Shown piece after piece: positions 1 through 5,148 of a stretch of 7,142 bases of DNA. The notes under the pieces are model-generated. The model was not told the origin of the DNA and made no database searches. It saw only the letters and a program-made list of their open reading frames with translations. The translations under genes were made by a program, and so were the position numbers. This DNA is from a bacterium (lineage in GTDB: Bacteria; Krumholzibacteriota; Krumholzibacteriia; LZORAL124-64-63): assembly GCA_030635025.1 (NCBI GenBank), contig DAOVZQ010000125.1, positions 1-7,142 on the forward strand, given 5' to 3'. Within the stretch, counting starts at the first letter, position 1. Every line of letters begins with the position of its first letter.

Positions 1-66
1 ATCCTGATCAACCTGTCCGGCCGCGGAGACAAGGACCTGGGCGGTATCGTGGGAGGGGACGCATGA
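1..66 (+). CDS. trpB: Tryptophan synthase beta chain, C-terminal end (partial)
   Basis: Only the last 21 codons are inside the window, with the reading frame open from base 1 and a TGA stop at 64-66. The tail contains LSGRGDKDL, the conserved C-terminal segment of TrpB, where the Ser-Gly-Arg-Gly-Asp-Lys run helps shape the pyridoxal-phosphate site. TrpB condenses indole with L-serine to give tryptophan and works as an alpha2-beta2 complex with TrpA, which is the next gene. The stop codon overlaps the trpA start (ATGA), the usual coupled arrangement for these two subunits. The identification rests on the motif plus the neighbour; nothing upstream is visible. Confidence 0.93.
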   Translation: MLINLSGRGDKDLGGIVGGDA

Positions 67-857
67 GACTCGAAACGATCACGCGCGCCTTGCGCGATGA
101 TGGCCGCAAGGCCCTGGCACCTTTTTTCACGGCGGGCTATCCCGACGAGGCGACCTTCCTCGACTTGATCCGGGCCGCCGCCGATGCGGGGTGCCGTGTC
201 GTGGAAGTGGGCATTCCGTTCTCGGATCCGGTTGCCGACGGGCCGCTCATACAGAAGTCGAGCCACGCGGCGTTGGCCGGCGGCATGACCTTACGGCGGG
301 CGCTCGAGCTTATCACCAAGGCCGTGGTCGAGACCGGCATTACACCTGTGGTGATGAGTTATCTCAATCCTGTCCTGCGGTTTGGGGTGGCCGATTTCGC
401 CACTGCGGCCGCAGACGCAGGCGTTGGCGGAGTCATACTGCCGGACGTGCCGTTGGAGGAGTCTCACGCGGTGCGGGCTGATCTCGCGGCGCACGATCTC
501 GACCTGGTGGCGCTCATGGCGCCCACGACTGACCCCGATCGCGCCCGTGAGATCGCGCTCTCGGCGAGCGGCTTTCTCTATCTCGTCTCGTTGACGGGAG
601 TGACCGGCGCCGCCTTGGATGTCGAGGCGACAGTGCCGTCGCTGGTGGCACGGGCGAGTGCGGTGACAGACTTGCCGGCCTACGTGGGGTTCGGAGTGTC
701 GACTCCCGAGCAGGCGCGGGACGCGGCGGCTTCGGCCGACGGCGTCATCATCGGCAGCGCATTGGTGAAAATCATTGAAGAGGCGGGGGCCGACGCTCCC
801 GGTGCGGTACATACCTATCTCGGTGGCGTCGCAGCCGCCATGGAGGCCAAGACATGA
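63..857 (+). CDS. trpA: Tryptophan synthase alpha chain
   Basis: This 264-residue protein is the normal length for TrpA. It cleaves indole-3-glycerol phosphate to indole and glyceraldehyde 3-phosphate, and the indole is channelled to TrpB. The TIM-barrel motifs are all present: PFFTAGYP near residues 20-27, then VEVGIPFSDPVADGP with the two catalytic acids Glu48 and Asp59 (Glu49 and Asp60 in E. coli numbering). The phosphate-binding region is seen in YLVSLTGVTGA and in GFGVSTPEQ followed by DGVIIGSALV. The ATG at 63 overlaps the trpB stop by 4 nt and has a GGAGG six nt upstream (52-56). The gene ends in another 4-nt overlap with the DAHP synthase, so trpB, trpA and aroF should be co-translated. 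No truncation or missing catalytic residue is seen. Confidence 0.97.
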   Translation: MRLETITRALRDDGRKALAPFFTAGYPDEATFLDLIRAAADAGCRVVEVGIPFSDPVADGPLIQKSSHAALAGGMTLRRALELITKAVVETGITPVVMSYLNPVLRFGVADFATAAADAGVGGVILPDVPLEESHAVRADLAAHDLDLVALMAPTTDPDRAREIALSASGFLYLVSLTGVTGAALDVEATVPSLVARASAVTDLPAYVGFGVSTPEQARDAAASADGVIIGSALVKIIEEAGADAPGAVHTYLGGVAAAMEAKT

Positions 858-1873
858 TCATCGAGATGATCGAAAACGCGACCGTTGCCCAGATCGGACA
901 TGTGATCCAGCGCGTAGAGGCGATGGGCTTTTCAGCGCGGCCTTCTCGTGGTGCGAACCGTACGGTGATCGGTGTTGTGGGTGGCGCCGGCGAAGAGGAC
1001 TTGGCACCCCTGGCCGGACTCGACGGCGTAGAGCAGATCGCCCCGCTGTCGCGCGCCTTCAAGCTGGTCCACCGCGAATTTCGTGCCGATCCCACCGTTA
1101 TCAGCCTGGGCGACTTCGCCATCGGCGGGCCTGAGTTCGTGGTGATGGCCGGGCCTTGCGCGGTGGAGTCGGAAGAACAGATTCTCGAAACGGCCCGCGA
1201 GGTGAAGTCCGGAGGCGCGCGCGTGTTGCGCGGCGGTGCCTTCAAGCCGCGTACCTCGCCCTACAGTTTCATGGGGCTGGGCGAGGAGGGGCTGCGTATC
1301 ATGCGGATGGCTGGTGAAGACACGGGCCTGAAAGTCATCACCGAGGTCATGGCGCCCGAGCAGGTGCCGCTGGTCTGTCGCTACGCGGACATCCTGCAGA
1401 TCGGCACGCGCAATATGCAGAACTACGCGCTGCTAGAGGCGGTAGGCAAGGTGCGTGTGCCGGTAATGCTCAAGCGCGGCATGATGTCGACCATCGAGGA
1501 ACTGCTGCTGGCGGCCGAGTACATTTTGGCCAACGGGAACAGCCAGGTTATTCTCTGCGAGCGCGGAATCCGCACCTTCGAGACGGCGACACGGAATACA
1601 TGCGATATCTCGGCGGTGGCGGTCATCAAGTCACAGAGTCACCTGCCAGTGGTGGTTGATCCGAGTCACGCCGCCGGTGTGCGGGCCTATGTGCCGGCCC
1701 TGTCGCGCGCGGCGCTGGCCGCGGGGGCCGACGGGATCATTGTTGAGGTTCATCCGCGTCCTGAAGAGGCCATGTCCGATGGGGCGCAGAGCTTGACGCC
1801 GGATGGGTTTCGAGAGCTGATGGATCAGTTGCGGGCGATGGCTGGGGCTATGGGGAGGCATGTTGTTGCTTGA
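854..1873 (+). CDS. aroF: 3-deoxy-7-phosphoheptulonate synthase (DAHP synthase, type I-beta, with N-terminal regulatory domain)
   Basis: The 339-residue enzyme condenses phosphoenolpyruvate and erythrose 4-phosphate, the first step of the shikimate pathway. Residues 1 to about 70 form a ferredoxin/ACT-like domain; in characterised type I-beta enzymes such as that of Thermotoga maritima this domain mediates feedback inhibition by aromatic amino acids. The barrel follows, with GPCAVES (100-106), FKPRTSPYSF (130-139), QIGTRNMQN (182-190), LKRGM (206-210), RTFETATRNT (240-249), DPSHAAG (269-275) and EVHPRPEEAMSDGAQSL (298-314). The metal ligands Cys102, His272, Glu298 and Asp309 fall on the same residue numbers as I recall for the Thermotoga enzyme. 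The start overlaps the trpA stop (ATGA), with GGAGG at 842-846. It is the last gene of the operon. The symbol aroF is used in the broad sense; it could equally be called aroG or aroA-type. Confidence 0.96.
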   Translation: MIIEMIENATVAQIGHVIQRVEAMGFSARPSRGANRTVIGVVGGAGEEDLAPLAGLDGVEQIAPLSRAFKLVHREFRADPTVISLGDFAIGGPEFVVMAGPCAVESEEQILETAREVKSGGARVLRGGAFKPRTSPYSFMGLGEEGLRIMRMAGEDTGLKVITEVMAPEQVPLVCRYADILQIGTRNMQNYALLEAVGKVRVPVMLKRGMMSTIEELLLAAEYILANGNSQVILCERGIRTFETATRNTCDISAVAVIKSQSHLPVVVDPSHAAGVRAYVPALSRAALAAGADGIIVEVHPRPEEAMSDGAQSLTPDGFRELMDQLRAMAGAMGRHVVA

Positions 1874-1897
1874 GGTATGCCGCCCCAACTAGCGAGT

Positions 1898-1948
1898 CCG
1901 GCAAATCCGTTATATCGCGATGCCGGGGCCCGGAGTCATTTTTGCCGG
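1898..1948. repeat. Inverted repeat in the trailer after aroF
   Basis: The 165 bases between the aroF stop and the palindrome at 2039 contain no gene. The only structure I can point to is an 8-bp inverted repeat, CCGGCAAA (1898-1905) and TTTGCCGG (1941-1948), extendable by a G-T pair. It encloses a GC-rich near-palindrome at 1923-1933. It could fold in the mRNA, but there is no T-run after the right arm, so it is not a standard terminator. It may be chance. Confidence 0.25.
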
Positions 1949-2038
1949 GCATGTTGATCACATGCTGTACTCAGGTGTTTGATCTATGCGGTTGTTTTGA
2001 TGGTCTACGCAGGGCGAGTCGAACGAAATATATAAATT

Positions 2039-2055
2039 GGGGTCCCACGTGGGAC
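2039..2055. repeat. Palindromic boundary repeat, left copy
   Basis: GGGGTCCCACGTGGGAC is shared exactly with the copy at 3205-3221. The core of 14 bp is self-complementary, and this copy extends to 16 bp (2041-2056). It lies 19 nt beyond the stop of the minus-strand HNH gene, counting from the 14-bp core. The asymmetric GGG on the left side shows that both copies point the same way, so in the extended sense they are direct repeats. Confidence 0.85.
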
Positions 2056-2061
2056 CTTTTT
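2039..2061 (+). terminator. Probable Rho-independent terminator of the trpB-trpA-aroF operon
   Basis: The perfect palindrome GGTCCCACGTGGGACC (2041-2056) can fold as a 6-bp GGTCCC/GGGACC stem with an ACGT loop and is followed directly by TTTTT (2057-2061). It lies about 165 nt after the aroF stop on the same strand. On the minus strand the T-rich stretch is less regular (CCCCAATTTATATATTT), so termination is best supported for plus-strand transcripts. The same palindrome recurs on the other side of the HNH gene without a T-run, so terminator function may be incidental to another role. Confidence 0.55.
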
Positions 2062-2064
2062 ATG

Positions 2065-2084
2065 GGCGCCGACTTCAGGGCGCC
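2065..2084. repeat. GGCGCC inverted repeat at the 3' end of the HNH gene
   Basis: GGCGCC (2065-2070) and GGCGCC (2079-2084) flank an 8-nt spacer containing the TGA stop of the HNH gene. The two arms can pair on either strand. On the minus strand no T-run follows (CATAAAAAGG instead), so it is at best a stabilising hairpin next to the palindrome. Confidence 0.3.
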
Positions 2085-3190
2085 TTCCTGATCATTTCTT
2101 CCAGGTTTCGCTCACCTTCATGCAATGCCCGATGACATCTTGAGCAAAGGGTAACCAGGTTTTCGGTAATAGTCGTACCGCCTGAGGCGACGGGCTTAAT
2201 GTGATGGATCTCCAGGTGGCTTGTATGGAGACAGTCCTTCGCGCAGCAACGATGACCATCACGCGCCAGCACACGGCGGCGCATACGAGGAGCGATGATC
2301 CGAGTGAGACGGCCATCGATGTGCTGGATCTCACCGTCGCATTGGGCCCTTTCGAGGAGGGCTCTCGGTGCTTCACAATCTCCACGGCTTGTAGGTAGGG
2401 CGGCAACTCCGCATTTGGGGCAGCTATGGATCACGGTACGGAGGACATGCTCACCGGCATCGCCGTGCTGAATCAAGGCATCGCAGAGAAAAGTCTCTTT
2501 TGTGGCAGTTGTGTCCCGACGACGGACGTGAGAGAGCCAGCTTTCCCAGATCATAAGCTGTTCCGAAGTGAGTTTAAGGGTCATGTAGTGGGGGATGCTG
2601 GAAGGCATCGGTTTGGCCGGGGGCTTGGTATCGAGAACTGGTATGGAGGGATGGGGCGTCACGGATGTGGGACCTGAAGGTGTTGGAGGTACGCCTGCAG
2701 TGATCTTCGCATTGCGGACAGCGGCTTCGAGTTCGCGCACGGAGTGGGTGGCGGCGGTTTCGATCCATGTGCTTTCGGTTTCCGAGGTGGCGATACGGCA
2801 GATCTCTTCGGCTTGACGCCATGTGAGGTGCCCGGATTCGATTCGATTGCTGGTTTCCGGCAGATCGTTCAGCTTGCGGCTCATTGCCAAGAAAGATTTG
2901 CAGTGCCTGAGGCCAAGGCCGGCTTCCTTGGCGGCATATTCTGTGATGGTTGAATATCCCAGAGTCTTGTAGATCCCTTGTTCCTTGATGACTCCCAGAT
3001 AATAAATGCTGCGTAGCAAGCTGCGCTTCATCGTATTGATCGAAGTGGTGAAATTGTTGTGTACAGCGAGTTGGGCGGGTGTCGTGTGTGTCATCCTGGC
3101 TTGACGTCGGGCGCTCTTCTGTGAACTCGAGGGATCGGTGCGATTACGGTTTTCTGTGGGAATCGGACTCTCCTTCCAGTGAATCCTCAT
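2075..3190 (-). CDS. HNH endonuclease domain protein, palindrome-flanked
   Basis: From the ATG at 3190 the product has 371 residues. Residues about 55-165 form an alpha-helical N-terminal region (LGYSTITEYAAKEAG, then LPETSNRIESGHLTWRQAEEICR) like that found ahead of HNH domains in DUF222/13E12-like nuclease families. A proline-rich linker covers about 168-200. CPKC (257-260) with Cys272 and Cys284 may bind zinc. The C-terminal HNH domain has RDGHRC (310-315), Cys316 and Cys320, LEIHH (326-330), Asn344, CSRCH (349-353) and His357, so the nuclease looks intact. The true start is uncertain: MTHTT at 3094 (339 residues) and an ATG at 3241 are alternatives, and the only good Shine-Dalgarno (3170-3177) precedes an ATT codon. 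The reading frame stays open into the neighbouring gene, but that extension is antisense. Sampled GC is well below that of its neighbours, and it is the only minus-strand gene. It may be a homing-type or selfish nuclease; substrate unknown. Confidence 0.85.
   Translation of the reverse strand: MRIHWKESPIPTENRNRTDPSSSQKSARRQARMTHTTPAQLAVHNNFTTSINTMKRSLLRSIYYLGVIKEQGIYKTLGYSTITEYAAKEAGLGLRHCKSFLAMSRKLNDLPETSNRIESGHLTWRQAEEICRIATSETESTWIETAATHSVRELEAAVRNAKITAGVPPTPSGPTSVTPHPSIPVLDTKPPAKPMPSSIPHYMTLKLTSEQLMIWESWLSHVRRRDTTATKETFLCDALIQHGDAGEHVLRTVIHSCPKCGVAALPTSRGDCEAPRALLERAQCDGEIQHIDGRLTRIIAPRMRRRVLARDGHRCCAKDCLHTSHLEIHHIKPVASGGTTITENLVTLCSRCHRALHEGERNLEEMIRKAP
3161..3177 (-). promoter_or_regulatory. 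Shine-Dalgarno in front of an in-frame ATT codon of the HNH gene
   Basis: On the minus strand GGAAGGAG (3177 down to 3170) is followed after 6 nt by ATT (3163-3161), which is in frame with the HNH protein. Neither the ATG at 3190 nor the one at 3094 has a comparably placed ribosome binding site. Either translation starts at a rare ATT codon, or an ancestral ATG has changed, or the purine run is a coincidence inside the coding region. Confidence 0.3.
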
Positions 3191-3204
3191 GAAATGTAGC
3201 TTAA

Positions 3205-3221
3205 GGGGTCCCACGTGGGAC
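3205..3221. repeat. Palindromic boundary repeat, right copy
   Basis: This is the second copy of GGGGTCCCACGTGGGAC. The 14-bp core (3208-3221) is a perfect palindrome; base 3222 is A, so this copy lacks the 16-bp symmetry of the left one, and no T-run follows. It lies 17 nt upstream of the ATG at 3190 on the minus strand. The repeat-to-repeat distance is 1166 bp and spans the whole HNH gene. Confidence 0.85.
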
Positions 3222-3277
3222 ACCCAGGAGAAGGAATTCATCTTTTCCCAGCAAACCCCACACCCCCCGACCCGATC

Positions 3278-3306
3278 TTGCCCCACCGCCCCATCAACGC
3301 TAAGCT
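3278..3306 (+). promoter_or_regulatory. Weak candidate promoter for the MBL-lipA operon
   Basis: TTGCCC (3278-3283) and TAAGCT (3301-3306) are separated by 17 nt, and the second box lies 43 nt before the ATG of the MBL gene. The matches to the sigma-70 consensus are only 4 of 6 and 3 of 6. I list it because it is the best-spaced pair in the gap between the right palindrome and the operon; nothing else is recognised between 3222 and 3349. Confidence 0.2.
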
Positions 3307-3349
3307 GTGCACCATTCCGCAGCCATGACCACCGAGAGCAGGAGACGAT

Positions 3350-4228
3350 ATGCAATTGGGTGACTGGACTTTTCGCGCCTTCACCGACGGCGACTTCCGG
3401 CTGGACGGTGGCGCCATGTTCGGCGTCGTGCCGCGGGTCATGTGGGCCAAGCATCACGAGCCGGACGAACTGAACCGCATCGCCATGACCCTGCGCTGCC
3501 TGTTGGTGGAGCACGGCGACCGCCGCATTCTGGTCGATACGGGTATCGGCGACCGCTGGGAAGAGAAGCACAAGAAGATCTTCGCCATGGAGCGAGGCCA
3601 GGGTCACATGGTGGGCGAGATGGCGGCCGCGGGCGTGTCGGTCGACGCGATCACCGATGTTGTGCTCACGCATCTTCACTTCGATCACTGCGGCGGCACT
3701 ATCCGCGAGGTGGACGGCAAGTTGGAGCCCATGTTCCCCAACGCCAAGCACTGGGTGCAGGAGAAGCACTGGCGCTGGGCCCACAAGCCCACCGACCGCG
3801 ACAAGGCGAGCTTCCGTCCGGACGATTTCCATCCGCTCGAAGACGCCGGTCTACTCGAGTTGGTGGATGGCGCGCGCGAGATCATTCCCGGTGTGCGTGT
3901 CTTCCCCGTGAACGGTCATACTTCGGGTCAACAGCTGGTGGAGTTCAACACGGGCCAGGGCGTGGTCGTCTATTGCGCCGACCTGATTCCGCTGGTCAGC
4001 CAGGTGCGTGTACCCTGGATCATGGGTTACGATCTCAACCCGCTGCTTACTCTCGACGAGAAGCGCAACTTTCTCAGCCGCGCCGCCGAGGAGAATTTTC
4101 TGCTGTTCTTCGAGCACGACGCCGATGTGGAATGCTGTCGCGTGGTTTTCGAGGACGGCAATTTCAAGGCCGTCGGCCCCTTCACGCTGGCCGAGCAGGC
4201 CGCGGCCGCATCCGCGGAGGAGGCGTAG
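3350..4228 (+). CDS. MBL-fold metallo-hydrolase (YtnP/lactonase-like)
   Basis: This 292-residue protein belongs to the metallo-beta-lactamase fold. The dinuclear metal site is complete: HLHFDH (His108, His110, Asp112, His113), His190 in NGHTSG, Asp211 in YCADLIP, and His256 in FFEHD. VDTGIGD at 62-68 is the usual early strand motif. Its length and layout resemble the group that includes YtnP and quorum-quenching lactonases, but the motifs do not fix the substrate, so lactonase activity is only a possibility. There is no signal peptide, so it is probably cytoplasmic. The ATG has AGGAG 5 nt upstream (3340-3344). It is the first gene of the operon with lipA 2 nt downstream, which makes a thioester or lipoyl-related substrate conceivable but unproven. 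Confidence 0.9.
   Translation: MQLGDWTFRAFTDGDFRLDGGAMFGVVPRVMWAKHHEPDELNRIAMTLRCLLVEHGDRRILVDTGIGDRWEEKHKKIFAMERGQGHMVGEMAAAGVSVDAITDVVLTHLHFDHCGGTIREVDGKLEPMFPNAKHWVQEKHWRWAHKPTDRDKASFRPDDFHPLEDAGLLELVDGAREIIPGVRVFPVNGHTSGQQLVEFNTGQGVVVYCADLIPLVSQVRVPWIMGYDLNPLLTLDEKRNFLSRAAEENFLLFFEHDADVECCRVVFEDGNFKAVGPFTLAEQAAAASAEEA
4216..4223 (+). promoter_or_regulatory. Ribosome binding site that fixes the GTG start of lipA
   Basis: GGAGGAGG sits 7 nt before the GTG at 4231, inside the last codons of the MBL gene. The open frame continues far upstream through the MBL gene, but that part is an out-of-frame reading of it. This strong site, together with the 2-nt gap after the TAG at 4226-4228, makes the GTG the best start. 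Confidence 0.8.
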
Positions 4229-4230
4229 AC

Positions 4231-5148
4231 GTGTCGGGCGACGGTCGCATCCGCAGCGTCAGGCGGAATCATCTGGTCAAGCCCGCCTGGCTCAAGGCTC
4301 CGAGCAAGGGCGGCGACGCCTACCAGGAAGTGAAGTCGCTGCTACGCACAGCGGGACTGAACACCATCTGCGAGAGCGGCAACTGCCCGAATCGGGGCGA
4401 ATGTTTTGCCAGCCGCACCGCCACATTCATGATCATGGGCGACGTGTGCTCGCGCAAATGCGCCTTCTGCAACGTGAAGACGGGGCCGGCGGCGCAGCTC
4501 GAGCCTGAGGAGCAGCGGCGCGTGGCCGAAGCCGTCCGTCACCTCGGCCTGAAGTTCGCCGTGATCACCTCGGTCAATCGTGATGAGCATCCCGACGGTG
4601 GTTCGGCTCATTTCGCCGCTACCATCCGCTGGATTCGACGGCTCAATCCAGGCTGCGGCGTGGAAGTGCTCACGCCCGACTTTATGGGCCAGCCCACGCA
4701 ACTGCACAAGGTTCTCGCGGCGGCGCCGGACGTGTTCGCGCATAATCTCGAGACCGTGCCGCGGCTCGATCCCGTGGTCCGCCCGCAGGCGGACCATAAA
4801 CGGTCGCTGACGGTGTTGCGTGCCGCGCGTCAATGGGCCGATGCGAGCCCGCACCGCATGAAGGTGAAAACCGGACTCATGCTCGGCCTCGGCGAGCCCA
4901 CCGACGAGGTCCTCGACGTGATGCGATCCTGCCGCGACCAAGACGTCGACATCATGACCATCGGACAGTATCTTCAGCCGACGCCGCGCCACCACGAGGT
5001 GGTGCGCTTCTACGAACCCGACGAGTTCGAGATGTTCGCCCGCGCCGGTCGCGAGATGGGGCTGCCGTGGGTGGAGTCGGGACCGCTGGTCCGTTCGAGC
5101 TATCATGCCAGAGAACAGGCCGCCGCACGTGAAGGGACGCCCGACTGA
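4231..5148 (+). CDS. lipA: Lipoyl synthase (radical SAM)
   Basis: The 305-residue protein inserts two sulfurs into protein-bound octanoyl groups to make the lipoyl cofactor of 2-oxoacid dehydrogenases and the glycine cleavage system. The auxiliary 4Fe-4S cluster, whose sulfur is consumed, is bound by Cys47, Cys52 and Cys58 (CESGNCPNRGEC) with a serine from the C-terminal RSSYHA (288-293). The radical SAM cluster is CSRKCAFC (Cys73, Cys77, Cys80). TSVNRDEHPDGG, VEVLTPDF, HNLETVPRL and KTGLMLGLGE are further family motifs in the expected order. Length is typical. Start is GTG, chosen from its strong ribosome binding site. It overlaps the kinase gene by one base (TGATG). No lipB or lplA is visible in the window, so the octanoyl donor enzyme must be encoded elsewhere. 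Confidence 0.97.
   Translation: MSGDGRIRSVRRNHLVKPAWLKAPSKGGDAYQEVKSLLRTAGLNTICESGNCPNRGECFASRTATFMIMGDVCSRKCAFCNVKTGPAAQLEPEEQRRVAEAVRHLGLKFAVITSVNRDEHPDGGSAHFAATIRWIRRLNPGCGVEVLTPDFMGQPTQLHKVLAAAPDVFAHNLETVPRLDPVVRPQADHKRSLTVLRAARQWADASPHRMKVKTGLMLGLGEPTDEVLDVMRSCRDQDVDIMTIGQYLQPTPRHHEVVRFYEPDEFEMFARAGREMGLPWVESGPLVRSSYHAREQAAAREGTPD

Noticed and set aside
1954..1989. TTGATC...ATGC near-repeat in the aroF trailer
   Set aside because: Two imperfect copies about 26 nt apart with short matches; not enough to call a repeat or operator.
1870..2091. 73-codon open frame after aroF starting with TTG
   Set aside because: No ribosome binding site of its own, it runs straight through the terminator palindrome, and its protein has no recognisable features.
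2201..2953. Several plus-strand open frames across the HNH gene
   Set aside because: All are antisense shadows of the HNH gene; none has a motif or a convincing start.
2075..3190. Group I or II intron, or IS element, carrying the HNH gene
   Set aside because: The gene lies between genes and interrupts nothing, there is no reverse transcriptase or transposase, and I see no intron core motif or terminal inverted repeats beyond the palindromes.
2039..3221. The palindromes as a CRISPR-like or REP array
   Set aside because: Only two copies, 1166 bp apart, with a gene in between and no regular spacers.
3191..3832. Long in-frame upstream extension of the HNH reading frame on the minus strand
   Set aside because: Most of it is antisense to the clearly real MBL-fold gene, is low in recognisable protein features, and would place the boundary palindrome inside coding sequence. 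An open frame here is expected in GC-rich DNA.
3442..4230. Upstream extension of the lipA reading frame
   Set aside because: It is a plus-strand shift of the MBL gene, Arg-rich and motif-free. The LipA family starts near the GTG at 4231, which has its own strong ribosome binding site.
4342..5106. 254-codon minus-strand open frame opposite lipA
   Set aside because: The plus strand encodes LipA with all its cluster-binding cysteines, so this His- and Arg-rich frame is a codon-bias artefact.
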